Positions 9,230 through 19,042 of a DNA stretch of 64,000 nucleotides are shown piece by piece; within the stretch, counting starts at the first letter, position 1; each line of letters starts with the position of its first letter. Source of the DNA: Lachnospiraceae bacterium (lineage in GTDB: Bacteria; Bacillota; Clostridia; Lachnospirales; Lachnospiraceae); contig JAFRVD010000019.1 in NCBI GenBank assembly GCA_017441825.1, positions 1 through 64,000 on the forward strand, given 5' to 3'. The notes under the pieces were generated by a model. It saw nothing but the letters and a program-made list of their open reading frames with translations. It searched no databases and was not told the origin of the DNA. Both the position numbers and the translations under genes were made by a program.

Positions 9230-9496
9230 ATGATTTCAAAGGAAAAGAAAGCAGAGATCATTAAAGAGTTCGGTCTCAAGGAAGGCGACACCGGTTCGCC
9301 GGAAGTACAGGTAGCTATCCTGACAGAGCGGATCGCAGAGCTCACGGAGCATCTGAAGACCAACAAGAAAGACAACCATAGCCGCCGCGGCCTGTTCATG
9401 ATGGTCGGCCAGAGACGTGGTCTTCTTGAGTACCTCAGAAACAAGGATATCAACAGATACCGTGCTCTGATCGAAAAGCTTGGCCTGAGAAGATAA
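9230..9496 (+). CDS. rpsO: 30S ribosomal protein S15
   Basis: Primary-binding small-subunit protein that binds the central domain of 16S rRNA. Eighty-eight residues, the normal length, starting [15 protein letters not shown] and containing the family signature ([20 protein letters not shown]). Start at 9230 is set by AAGGAGGAAA just upstream and by family length; an in-frame ATG at 9125 would add an unrelated N-terminus. pnp follows, the widespread rpsO-pnp arrangement. Confidence 0.98.
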   Translation: MISKEKKAEIIKEFGLKEGDTGSPEVQVAILTERIAELTEHLKTNKKDNHSRRGLFMMVGQRRGLLEYLRNKDINRYRALIEKLGLRR

Positions 9497-9510
9497 CGTA
9501 GTCCTAAAGG

Positions 9511-9530
9511 GGGACGGCTTCGGTCGTCCC
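9511..9530 (+). terminator. UUCG hairpin after rpsO (partial terminator or processing site)
   Basis: GGGACGGC (9511-9518), loop TTCG, GTCGTCCC (9523-9530), eight base pairs including one G-T. No T-run follows (TCTAACC), so full termination is unlikely; it may protect the 3' end of a processed rpsO mRNA. Confidence 0.6.
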
Positions 9531-9562
9531 TCTAACCATGCAAAAAAAGCGGTGAGGAGGGC

Positions 9563-9635
9563 AAAGCGCGAGATTTTAAACCATGGTCTGACGGGTCCGT
9601 CCGGGCATGATTTAAGATTTCGCCTGCTGCGCTTT
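9563..9635 (+). promoter_or_regulatory. Long rpsO-pnp intergenic stem, candidate RNase III/PNPase control site
   Basis: AAAGCGC (9563-9569) pairs with GCGCTTT (9629-9635). Immediately inside, 9570-9585 pairs with 9606-9621 over 16 positions with two G-T pairs and one mismatch, the right arm being separated from the outer stem by seven unpaired bases. A small hairpin GACG/CGTC (9590-9593/9598-9601) caps it. It lies just ahead of pnp. In enterobacteria pnp autoregulation uses an RNase III-cleaved stem at this position; equivalent use here is inference. Confidence 0.7.
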
Positions 9636-9661
9636 CTGATCCGTAAGAAAAGGAGAAGAAC

Positions 9662-11773
9662 ATGAGTTACAAAACATTTTCAATGGAGCTGGCCGGCAGG
9701 ACTCTGTCCGTCGATATCGGCCGCGTAGCAGCGCAGGCGAACGGCGCCGCGTTCATGCATTACGGCGACACCACTGTCCTCGTGACCGCAACTGCATCCA
9801 AGGAGCCCAGGGAAGGCATCGATTTCTTCCCGCTCTCGATCGAATACGAAGAGAAGATGTACTCCGTGGGCAAGATCCCCGGCGGCTTCAACAAGCGCGA
9901 AGGCAAGGCATCCGAGCATGCGGTCCTGACGAGCCGCGTGATCGACCGCCCGATGCGTCCCCTGTTCCCGAAGGATTACAGGAACGACGTGACGATCGAC
10001 GCACTGGTAATGTCCGTTGAGCAGGACTGCGGTCCTGAAGTGACGGCCATGCTTGGCGCATCCATCGCAGTATCCATTTCGGACATCCCGTTTGACGGCC
10101 CTATTGCCGCAACGCAGATCGGCCTTGTGGACGGCGCACTGGTAGTGAACCCCACGGAAGCGCAGCGCCTGCAGTCGGATCTCGCACTGACCGTCGCATC
10201 CACCCGCGACAAGGTCATCATGATCGAAGCCGGTGCGAATGAAGTGCCGGAAGAGAAGGTCATCGAGGCCATCTTCATGGCGCACGAGGTGAACGGAGAG
10301 ATCATTAAGTTCATCGACGGCATCGTGGCTGAGTGCGGCAAGGAAAAGCATTCCTACGCGTCCCACGTCGTTCCGGACGACCTGTTCAGCGACATCGTTT
10401 CCGTCTTCCCGCAGGAAGTCATGGAGAACGCGGTGTTCACGGACGAGAAGCAGGTCCGCGACAACAACATCTTCGCGATGAAGGAGCAGCTCCGCGCGCG
10501 CTACGAAGGCGAGCACGAAGACTGGCTTCCGCTTATTGACGAAGCGCTTTACAACTACCAGAAGAAGACCGTCAGAAAGATGATCCTGAAGGACCACAAG
10601 CGTCCGGACGGCAGAGAACTGACGCAGATCCGTCCTCTTGCGGCGGAAGTCGATATCATCCCGCGCGTGCACGGCTCAGCCATGTTCACCCGCGGCCAGA
10701 CGCAGATCTGCGACGTCTGTACGCTCGCGCCTCTGTCGGAAGCCCAGAAGCTGGACGGCCTGGACCCGAACGAGACCAGCAAGCGCTATATGCACCAGTA
10801 CAACTTCCCGTCGTACTCCGTGGGCGAGACCAAGGTCAGCCGCGGCCCGGGACGCCGTGAGATCGGTCACGGCGCTCTTGCAGAGCGTGCGCTTCTTCCC
10901 GTGCTTCCCAGTGCGGAAGAGTTCCCGTACGCCATTCGCTGCGTGTCCGAGACGTTTGAGTCGAACGGCTCCACGTCCATGGCATCTTCCTGCGCGTCCT
11001 GCATGGCCCTGATGGCTGCAGGCGTTCCCATCAAGGCGATGGTTGCAGGTATTTCCTGCGGCCTTGTTACCGGGGACACGGATGACGACTACGTGCTTCT
11101 TACCGATATCCAGGGTCTTGAGGACTTCTTCGGCGATATGGATTTCAAGGTCACCGGTACGCACAAGGGTATCACGGCCATCCAGATGGACATCAAGATC
11201 CACGGCCTGACCCGCCGGATCATTGAAGGCGCTATCGCACGCTGCCGTGAGGCACGTTTCTACATCATGGACAACGTCATGAGCAAGGCGATCGCGGAGC
11301 CCAGGAAGGAGCTTTCGAAGTACGCTCCCAAGATCATCACGATCCAGATCGATCCTCAGAAGATCGGCGACGTGGTCGGCAAGCAGGGCAAGGTCATCAA
11401 CCGTATTATTGACGAGACCGGCGTGAAGATCGACATCAACGATGACGGCACTGTCGCAATCTGTGGTACGGATCCGGAGATGATGGAGAAGGCCAAGGAG
11501 ACCATCAACATCATCGTGACGGAGTTCTACGAAGGCCAGCGCCTGTCCGGCAAGGTCGTTTCGATCCGCGAGTTCGGCGCGTTCATCGAGTTCGCTCCGG
11601 GCAAGGAGGGAATGGTGCACATCTCCAAGGTCTGCAAGGAGCGGATCAACCGCATCGAGGACGTGCTTACGCTGGGCGATCAGGTCAACGTGGTCTGCCT
11701 CGGCAAGGACAAGATGGGCCGCTACTCCTTCTCGATCAAGGACGCAAACAAGCCTGAGCGGAAGGACAGCTGA
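9662..11773 (+). CDS. pnp: Polynucleotide phosphorylase
   Basis: Phosphorolytic 3'-5' exoribonuclease, a trimer acting in mRNA decay. The 703-residue protein has two RNase PH domains (about 5-225 with an intervening helical part, and 310-550), a KH domain (about 553-615, IGDVVGKQGKVINRI) and an S1 domain (about 620-690, GKVVSIREFGAFIEF). The second PH core shows the conserved GDxxD-type stretch (CGLVTGDTDDDYVLLTDIQG) and GHGALAERAL. AAGGAG lies seven bases before the ATG. Codon use is strongly biased (GGC, AAG, CGC), as expected of a highly expressed gene. Ends in a strong terminator. Confidence 0.98.
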   Translation: MSYKTFSMELAGRTLSVDIGRVAAQANGAAFMHYGDTTVLVTATASKEPREGIDFFPLSIEYEEKMYSVGKIPGGFNKREGKASEHAVLTSRVIDRPMRPLFPKDYRNDVTIDALVMSVEQDCGPEVTAMLGASIAVSISDIPFDGPIAATQIGLVDGALVVNPTEAQRLQSDLALTVASTRDKVIMIEAGANEVPEEKVIEAIFMAHEVNGEIIKFIDGIVAECGKEKHSYASHVVPDDLFSDIVSVFPQEVMENAVFTDEKQVRDNNIFAMKEQLRARYEGEHEDWLPLIDEALYNYQKKTVRKMILKDHKRPDGRELTQIRPLAAEVDIIPRVHGSAMFTRGQTQICDVCTLAPLSEAQKLDGLDPNETSKRYMHQYNFPSYSVGETKVSRGPGRREIGHGALAERALLPVLPSAEEFPYAIRCVSETFESNGSTSMASSCASCMALMAAGVPIKAMVAGISCGLVTGDTDDDYVLLTDIQGLEDFFGDMDFKVTGTHKGITAIQMDIKIHGLTRRIIEGAIARCREARFYIMDNVMSKAIAEPRKELSKYAPKIITIQIDPQKIGDVVGKQGKVINRIIDETGVKIDINDDGTVAICGTDPEMMEKAKETINIIVTEFYEGQRLSGKVVSIREFGAFIEFAPGKEGMVHISKVCKERINRIEDVLTLGDQVNVVCLGKDKMGRYSFSIKDANKPERKDS

Positions 11774-11791
11774 TCCCGGTAAGGGCTTTAC

Positions 11792-11825
11792 GTGCCGCGC
11801 ACTCAATGTGCGCGGCACATTTTTT
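11792..11825 (+). terminator. Rho-independent terminator after pnp
   Basis: Perfect 11-bp stem GTGCCGCGCAC (11792-11802)/GTGCGCGGCAC (11808-11818), loop TCAAT, then ATTTTTT. Confidence 0.95.
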
Positions 11826-11926
11826 CCTTAGCACCTCCCGGACGTCAGCCGGCTGGCCTCGAACATGATTCGAGTCTTGGCGGGTGACTGTGGATGGACA
11901 AATAGTACTGATTGATCAGGTATAGT

Positions 11927-12625
11927 ATGCGATTAGACAGATTATTGTCTGAATTGAATATTGCCTCACGCCGAGAGATCAAGGATATCGTCCGGAAGGG
12001 CAGAGTCTCCGTAAACGGTGAGACAGCCCGGGCGCCGGAGCTTAAGGTCCCTGACGGGGCGGACGTCCGGTTCGATGGCCACCTCCTCCCCAAGCCCGGC
12101 CCGGTATATTACATGCTCCATAAACCCGCCGGGTATCTCACCGCCGTCACGGATGAGAAGAGGCCCACCGTCATGGAGCTCATGCAGGATAAACGGCAGG
12201 GGCTCGCGCCGGTGGGACGGCTGGACCTCGACACCGAGGGGCTGCTGCTCATCACAAACGACGGTACGCTCGCGCACGCGCTCCTTGCGCCAAAGAACCG
12301 CGTCCCGAAGACCTATTACGCGGAAACGGACGTCCCGATCCCCCCTGAAGCCGCCGATATCCTTTCAAAACCGGTCGTTTTCAAGGACTTTACGTCGCTC
12401 CCGGGGAAATATGAGAGAGCCGGTGAAAAGGCCGCTTTTTTGACCGTTTTTGAGGGTAAATACCACGAAGTGAAGAGACTGTTCCACGCCGCAGGCTGCG
12501 AGGTCGTTTACCTCCGGCGGATAGCCTTCGGCGGTACAGAGCTCGGGGACCTTCAGAAAGGTGCCGTGAGAGAACTCACGGAAGAAGAGGTCCGCATTTT
12601 AAAAGAATGTGCCGGGATCACCTGA
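11927..12625 (+). CDS. RsuA-family rRNA pseudouridine synthase
   Basis: Converts a specific uridine in rRNA to pseudouridine; the family includes RsuA (16S U516) and RluB/E/F (23S). The 232-residue protein has an N-terminal S4 RNA-binding domain (MRLDRLLSELNIASRREIKD...GRVSVNG) and a catalytic domain with the family motif GRLDLDTEGLLLITNDG, whose first Asp after the Arg-Leu is catalytic, and a C-terminal KRLFHAAGCEV block. ATG at 11927, with AGG six bases before it, fits the S4 start; a TTG at 11912 would add five residues. Length and motifs favour the RsuA (16S) branch, but the target base is not certain. Confidence 0.9.
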   Translation: MRLDRLLSELNIASRREIKDIVRKGRVSVNGETARAPELKVPDGADVRFDGHLLPKPGPVYYMLHKPAGYLTAVTDEKRPTVMELMQDKRQGLAPVGRLDLDTEGLLLITNDGTLAHALLAPKNRVPKTYYAETDVPIPPEAADILSKPVVFKDFTSLPGKYERAGEKAAFLTVFEGKYHEVKRLFHAAGCEVVYLRRIAFGGTELGDLQKGAVRELTEEEVRILKECAGIT

Positions 12626-12686
12626 TCTTCCGGCAGCTGTCCGGAACGGAATTTTCCGCAACCGGATAAACACGGAGTATGATTTT

Positions 12687-14541
<1,855 letters not shown>

Positions 14542-14558
<17 letters not shown>

Positions 14559-15243
14559 ATTTTCCAAGCAGGGCTCCCTCAGATTCATCGGACACCTGGA
14601 CGTCATGCGGTACTTTCAGAAACTGAACCGGCGGGCAGCACTGGACCTCACCTATACCAAGGGCTTTTCCCCGCATCAGGAAATGAGCTTTGCGGCGCCT
14701 TTGGGCCTGGGACTTACGAGTGACGGCGAATACGCCGATATCGAATTCGAGTCCCTGCCGGGTTCTTCGGAAGAGCTCGTAAAGCGGATGAACGAGGTGT
14801 CCGTACCGGAGCTTCAGGTCATCGACGCCGTGCTTCTGCCGGACCAGGCGAAGAACGCGATGAGCATTCTTGCCGGCGCGGATTATGAATTGTCCTTCAG
14901 GGAAGGGTATGAGCCGGAGGATCCTGAAGGCTTTTTTAAAGCGCTCGAGGACTATCTTTCACGGGAGACCATCCCGGTAACAAAGAATACCAAGACCGGT
15001 ACCCAGGACGTGGATCTCAAGGTGCAGATCAGAGAATGGAGGAGACTTCCCGGGAACCGTCTGTTCTTCAAGGTAGATACCGGGTCCCGGTCGAACCTGA
15101 AGCCGGAATTCATCATGGAATGTTTTTATGAGTCTCTCGGGAGGGAATACGATCCATTGACGTTTGAGGTCAACCGGACGGAAATGTACGGGGAGATCGA
15201 CAGAAAGCTCGTGCCTCTTTACGCGTACGGCAGGCGTTTCTGA
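14542..15243 (+). CDS. Radical SAM-linked protein (TIGR03936/DUF2344)
   Basis: Partner protein of the preceding radical SAM enzyme; biochemical role unknown. The 233-residue product begins LKVRIKFSKQGSLRFIGHLD and contains RRAALDLTYTKGFSPHQEMSFA, the family's hallmark blocks. The start is taken as TTG 14542 because a strong GGAGGAGG (14526-14533) lies eight bases upstream; it falls inside the end of the upstream gene, implying translational coupling. rplU follows after its own promoter. Confidence 0.88.
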
Positions 15244-15270
15244 TTCCGGATATTCTTCTCAAAAAACTTC

Positions 15271-15299
15271 TTGACAAAACCTTCAGGGTTATGTATAGT
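15271..15299 (+). promoter_or_regulatory. Promoter of rplU-prp-rpmA
   Basis: TTGACA (15271-15276), 17-base spacer, TATAGT (15294-15299): near-consensus housekeeping promoter. Confidence 0.88.
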
Positions 15300-15305
15300 A
15301 TTTGG

Positions 15306-15366
15306 GTATGCCGCACAGTGGGGTCATAAGTGCGTAAAGCCACCGAAGCTGGCGAGTAATGATAAA
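15306..15366 (+). ncRNA. Candidate L21 leader region
   Basis: The transcript from the rplU promoter has a leader of about 70 bases before AAAGGAGG. Firmicutes carry a conserved L21 leader RNA at this position that is thought to mediate autoregulation. Short complementary segments (TGCCGCAC/GTGCGTAA-CCACCG, AGCC/GGCG) are present, but I cannot confirm the family fold by eye. Confidence 0.4.
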
Positions 15367-15379
15367 GGAGGTCCCTATA

Positions 15380-15688
15380 ATGTACGCTATTATTGCAACC
15401 GGCGGAAAGCAGTACAGAGTTGAAGAGGGCGATATCATTCAAGTGGAAAAGCTTGGCCTTGAGGAAGGCGAAAAGGTTTCTTTCAAAGAGGTCCTTGCAG
15501 TTAATGACGGTTCTCTGAAGATCGGTAAGCCCTTTGTTGAAGGTGCTGAAGTTGCTGCTGAAGTCGTCAAAAACGGCCGCGGCAAGAAGGTCATCGTCTA
15601 CAAGTACAAGAGAAAAAGCGGTTACCATAAGAAGAACGGCCACAGGCAGGCATTCACGGCTGTGAAGATCGAAGCCATCCGCGCTTAA
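15380..15688 (+). CDS. rplU: 50S ribosomal protein L21
   Basis: Binds 23S rRNA domain I/VI in the large subunit. 102 residues, beginning [20 protein letters not shown] and ending in the basic block [25 protein letters not shown]. Start set by AAAGGAGGT at 15363-15371. Leads the usual rplU-prp-rpmA operon; the next gene begins two bases after its stop. Confidence 0.98.
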   Translation: MYAIIATGGKQYRVEEGDIIQVEKLGLEEGEKVSFKEVLAVNDGSLKIGKPFVEGAEVAAEVVKNGRGKKVIVYKYKRKSGYHKKNGHRQAFTAVKIEAIRA

Positions 15689-15689
15689 G

Positions 15690-16019
15690 ATGCTGTCTGT
15701 AACGGTTTACAGGAATCCGGAAGGAAAGATACAGGGCGTTCAGTTATCCGGGCATGCGGGCTATCGCGAAGAGGGCGAGGACATTGTCTGCGCTGCGGTA
15801 TCCGCGCTTGCCGAGAACACGGTCAACTCGATCGAAAAGCTGACCGGAGATGAATTCGAACACTGTGCGGTGAATGAAGAGGAAGGCTTTTTAAGCTTCC
15901 GACTGAAAAACGTTTCTGCGGATTCCGGACTTTTGCTGGATTCCCTGCTCCTGGGGTTACAGGGGATCGAGGAATCCTACGGTGATCATATTCAGATCGA
16001 ATACGAGGAGGTACCCTAA
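15690..16019 (+). CDS. prp: Ribosomal-processing cysteine protease Prp
   Basis: Cysteine protease that removes the N-terminal extension of ribosomal protein L27, an essential step in Firmicutes with extended L27. The 109-residue protein has the catalytic pair at the expected positions: His22 and Cys34 in [18 protein letters not shown]. It lies between rplU and its substrate gene rpmA, and its stop overlaps the rpmA start (TAATG at 16017-16021), so the two are translationally coupled. The L27 product here does carry the cleavage motif. Confidence 0.96.
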   Translation: MLSVTVYRNPEGKIQGVQLSGHAGYREEGEDIVCAAVSALAENTVNSIEKLTGDEFEHCAVNEEEGFLSFRLKNVSADSGLLLDSLLLGLQGIEESYGDHIQIEYEEVP

Positions 16020-16303
16020 TGTTAAAGATCAATCTTCAGTTATTTGCTCATAAAAAGGGCGTCGGTTCTACCAAGAACGGCAGAGATTCCGAATCAAAGC
16101 GCCTGGGCGCAAAGCGGGCTGACGGACAGTTCGTCCTGGCCGGCAACATTCTTTACAGACAGCGCGGAACCAAGATCCACCCCGGCACGAACGTGGGTAA
16201 GGGCGGCGATGACACGCTGTTTGCGCTGAAGGACGGCGTTGTCCGTTTCGAGCGGCTCGGCAGAGACAGGACGCAGTGTTCTGTTTACGAAAGAGCGGAG
16301 TAA
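16019..16303 (+). CDS. rpmA: 50S ribosomal protein L27, with Prp-cleaved N-terminal extension
   Basis: L27 reaches the peptidyl-transferase centre with its N-terminus. The 94-residue precursor starts [18 protein letters not shown]: the nine-residue MLKINLQLF extension fits the Prp site, with cleavage expected between Phe9 and Ala10 to expose AHKKG. Conserved [16 protein letters not shown] and [20 protein letters not shown] follow. Start overlaps prp; a terminator closes the operon. Confidence 0.97.
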   Translation: MLKINLQLFAHKKGVGSTKNGRDSESKRLGAKRADGQFVLAGNILYRQRGTKIHPGTNVGKGGDDTLFALKDGVVRFERLGRDRTQCSVYERAE

Positions 16304-16314
16304 TCAAGATGCTG

Positions 16315-16347
16315 CGGGCCTCATTAAATGAGGCCCGTTTTCTTTCT
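16315..16347 (+). terminator. Rho-independent terminator after rpmA
   Basis: CGGGCCTCA (16315-16323), loop TTAAA, TGAGGCCCG (16329-16337), then TTTTCTTTCT. Confidence 0.93.
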
Positions 16348-16723
16348 GACGGTGCGGAACGGACGGCGGTCTGCGTGATCCATATGGTCCACTCCGGGGT
16401 ACAGCTCTCGCACAGCGGCGGTGTCCCTAACGGCACTAAATTCGCCTGCGCGCTGCGCGCTTGCCTCATTAAGGGCCGAGACCGCCGAGCCCCCTGCGTG
16501 GACTCATATGGCCTCCCTTGACCGCCTGTATACAGCGATATACAGGGCGCCGGGGAGCAGCGGCCTGCGTAACTGATAAATGAGTACCGAGGAGGCACCA
16601 GATTGCGCAGTGAGGATTTTTCTGCTCACGGAGCAACTGGTGCGACGAAGGTACTCGTGACTCATTGAGTGGCCGCTGCGATACTGCGCCCGTCAGGATT
16701 ATATGAAAGAGGAGGACGAAGCC
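16348..16723 (+). repeat. Non-coding region of nested inverted repeats upstream of obgE
   Basis: About 375 bases with no credible gene. Arms seen: CATATGGTCCAC (16382-16393) against GTGGACTCATATG (16498-16510); CCTGTATA (16525-16532) against TATACAGG (16539-16546); GCAGCGGCC (16557-16565) against GGCCGCTGC (16671-16679), which encloses the structured element at 16573-16666. The density of palindromes suggests a mobile non-autonomous repeat or a large structured RNA. No target-site duplication or transposase was found. Confidence 0.6.
16573..16666 (+). repeat. Structured dispersed repeat, copy 1
   Basis: Matches, in inverted orientation, a segment at 58032-58115. Helices in this copy: GAGTACC (16582-16588)/GGTACTC (16650-16656); CACCAG (16596-16601)/CTGGTG (16637-16642); TTGC (16603-16606)/GCAA (16633-16636) with one bulged base at 16602; GTGAG (16610-16614)/CTCAC (16625-16629) around the 10-base loop GATTTTTCTG. 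The loop, GGAGGCA before the second helix, GCGCAG and GCGACGAAG are identical in both copies while the stems differ in a compensating way. Function unknown. Confidence 0.8.
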
Positions 16724-18010
16724 TTGTTTGCGGATCGCGCACGTGTTTTTATCAAATCCGGGAAGGGCGGGGACGGCCACGTGTCGTTCCGGCGCGAGCT
16801 TTATGTTGCGGCCGGCGGCCCGGACGGGGGCGACGGCGGCAAGGGCGGCGACCTCATCTTTGAAGTTGACGACGGCCTGAACACGCTCGGAGACTTCCGG
16901 CACGTCCGGAAATATATTGCCGAGGACGGACAGGAGGGCGGCAAGCGCCGCCAGCACGGGAAGAACGGCCAGGACCTCGTAGTCAAGGTGCCGGCGGGAA
17001 CCGTGATCCGGGACGCGGAGACCGGCAAGATCATCGCGGACATGTCCGGGGATAACCGGCGGCAGGTGATCCTGCCCGGCGGAAAAGGGGGCATCGGCAA
17101 CATGCACTATGCCACTTCGACCATGCAGGTGCCCCGGTACGCGAAGCCGGGGAAACCGGGCCGCGAGCTCATGGTGAATCTGGAGCTTAAGGTGATCGCG
17201 GACGTGGGCCTTGTAGGCTTCCCGAGCGTAGGAAAATCCACCCTGATCTCCCGCGTCTCGAACGCACGGCCAAAGGTCGCGGCGTATCACTTTACCACAC
17301 TGAACCCTGTACTCGGCGTGGTGGACTTCGGGGAAGGCCAGGGCTTTGTGATGGCCGATATCCAGGGAATCATAGAAGGTGCGGCGGACGGCCTGGGCCT
17401 CGGGATCGAGTTTTTACGGCATGTGGAGCGATGCAAGCTCCTCCTGCACGTAGTTGACGCTGCGGGTACGGAGGGCCGCGACCCGGTCGGGGACATCGCT
17501 CTTATCAACAAAGAGCTGCACCGCTACAGCGAAGTGCTTGCGGAGAAGCCGCAGATCATCGTCGCGAACAAGTGCGACGCGATCTATGTGGAGGAGGGCG
17601 AAGAAGACCCGGTCGAACGGATCCGGAGCGCATATGAGACGGACACGGTCAAGGTGTTTCCGATCTCGGCAGTGACCGGCGAAGGGATCCGGGAGCTTCT
17701 TCAGTTTATTGTGGAAAAGCTCAGGGAGCTTCCGCGCGAAGTCACGGTTTACGAGCCGGAATTTATCTATGAGTTTGACGCAGGCGCCGACTTGCCTTAT
17801 ACTGTAGAAAAGGATAAGGACGTGTATGTGGTGGAGGGTCCGCGTATTGAAAAGATGCTCGGCTACACCAACCTGGATTCGGAGAAGGGCTTTGAGTTCT
17901 TCCAGAAGTTCCTGAAGCAGACCGGTATCCTCAAGGAGCTTGAGGACCTGGGCATTCAGGAGGGAGATACGGTCCGGATGTACGGACACGAGTTCGATTA
18001 TTATAAATAA
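16724..18010 (+). CDS. obgE: Obg-family GTPase
   Basis: Essential ribosome-associated GTPase in 50S assembly and stress control. The 428-residue protein has the glycine-rich Obg fold (FADRARVFIKSGKGGDG...GGPDGGDGGKGGD), the G domain (G1 GFPSVGKST, switch FTTLNPVLG, G3 DIQG, G4 NKCD) and a C-terminal OCT domain (about 350-428). Start taken as TTG 16724: GGAGG (16711-16715) sits eight bases upstream, and the product then begins exactly where Obg proteins do (L/M-FADRA). ATG 16703 would overlap that ribosome-binding site. First gene of obgE-yhbY-yqeK-rsfS. Confidence 0.96.
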   Translation: MFADRARVFIKSGKGGDGHVSFRRELYVAAGGPDGGDGGKGGDLIFEVDDGLNTLGDFRHVRKYIAEDGQEGGKRRQHGKNGQDLVVKVPAGTVIRDAETGKIIADMSGDNRRQVILPGGKGGIGNMHYATSTMQVPRYAKPGKPGRELMVNLELKVIADVGLVGFPSVGKSTLISRVSNARPKVAAYHFTTLNPVLGVVDFGEGQGFVMADIQGIIEGAADGLGLGIEFLRHVERCKLLLHVVDAAGTEGRDPVGDIALINKELHRYSEVLAEKPQIIVANKCDAIYVEEGEEDPVERIRSAYETDTVKVFPISAVTGEGIRELLQFIVEKLRELPREVTVYEPEFIYEFDAGADLPYTVEKDKDVYVVEGPRIEKMLGYTNLDSEKGFEFFQKFLKQTGILKELEDLGIQEGDTVRMYGHEFDYYK

Positions 18011-18080
18011 AAGCCCCGAATGAGAAATGCAAAGCGTTTCGAAAGAAGGGTGCAGAAAACATATAAACGGAGAGTCTGAA

Positions 18081-18377
18081 ATGACCAGTAAACAGCGCGC
18101 CTACTTAAAGGGCCTTGCAATGAATATCGACCCCTGCCTGAACGTCGGCAAGGACGGCTACACGCCGGCCATTACCGAAGCTGTGCAGGAGGCCATTGAA
18201 AAGAACGAGCTTATAAAGCTCGGCATTCTCAAAAACTGCGCCGATGACCCGCGCGAGGTCGCAGCCATGATCGCGGACCGCACGCACGCAGAGGTCGTGC
18301 AGGTGATCGGGAAGAAGATCGTCCTCTACAAACAGGCTAAGAAGGAAGAAAACCGGAAGATCGTCCTTCCGAAATAA
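18081..18377 (+). CDS. yhbY: YhbY/CRM-domain RNA-binding protein
   Basis: Small ribosome-assembly factor that binds pre-50S particles. The 98-residue protein is a single CRM domain: MTSKQRAYLKGLAMNIDPCLNVGKDG (GxxG-type loop) and ELIKLGILKNC. ATG 18081 has GGAGAG at 18069-18074; an ATG at 18027 gives a non-homologous extension. Sits after obgE as in many Firmicutes; the nadD gene often found next is missing here. Confidence 0.93.
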   Translation: MTSKQRAYLKGLAMNIDPCLNVGKDGYTPAITEAVQEAIEKNELIKLGILKNCADDPREVAAMIADRTHAEVVQVIGKKIVLYKQAKKEENRKIVLPK

Positions 18378-18415
18378 TTTGAAGCTGTACGGTCTTTTGC
18401 CGGGGAAGAAAAGGA

Positions 18416-19042
18416 ATGCGCGAGGATTACAAAAAGCTCAGGAAAAAGATGAAGAAGACGCTGCCGGAGCTCCGCTACAGGCATTCGGTGAACGTCGCGG
18501 ATACCGCCGTGATGCTCGCCATGAGCTACGGAAAGAATATGGACCGCGCGTATATTGCCGGGATCCTGCACGACTGCGCGAAGGCGGTGCCGGACGAAGA
18601 CCGCGCGCGCCTCTGCGAAGAAGCGGGCCTTCAGGTCACGGACGTGGAGCGCCGGAATCCCGCACTTCTTCACGCAAAGCTGGGCGCCGTGATGGCCGAA
18701 GAGGAATACGGCATCCGGGACAGCGGCATCCTGAACGCCATCCGCTATCACACGACGGGCCGTCCTGCCATGACGATGCTTGAAAAGATCATCTTTGTGG
18801 CAGACTATATCGAGCCTATGCGCGACCGTGCTCCCAGGCTCAGGCAGATCCGCATGCTGGCATTCAGGGACATCGACAGATGCGTATATGAGATCCTCGC
18901 GGACTCCGTCACGTATCTTCAGAAGAGAGCCCCGGCGGACATAGATCACATGACGCTTCGTACATACAGGTATTATCAGAGGCTTCTCGCGGAGCGGGAA
19001 GTGCCGGAGGAAAAGAATGGATCAGACGAAGGAGATCGTTAA
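18416..19042 (+). CDS. yqeK: HD-domain Ap4A hydrolase, YqeK family
   Basis: YqeK proteins hydrolyse diadenosine tetraphosphate symmetrically to two ADP. 208 residues with the HD metal site: RYRHSVNVADTAV (first His), ILHDCAK (HD pair), LLHAKLGAV (His) and FVADYIEPMRD (Asp). An AAAGGA precedes the ATG. It overlaps rsfS by 26 bases. It is normally directly downstream of nadD, which is absent from this locus. Confidence 0.92.
   Translation: MREDYKKLRKKMKKTLPELRYRHSVNVADTAVMLAMSYGKNMDRAYIAGILHDCAKAVPDEDRARLCEEAGLQVTDVERRNPALLHAKLGAVMAEEEYGIRDSGILNAIRYHTTGRPAMTMLEKIIFVADYIEPMRDRAPRLRQIRMLAFRDIDRCVYEILADSVTYLQKRAPADIDHMTLRTYRYYQRLLAEREVPEEKNGSDEGDR

Noticed and set aside
10676..11818. 380-codon minus-strand frame in pnp
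   Set aside because: Shadow of pnp; it would also read through the pnp terminator.
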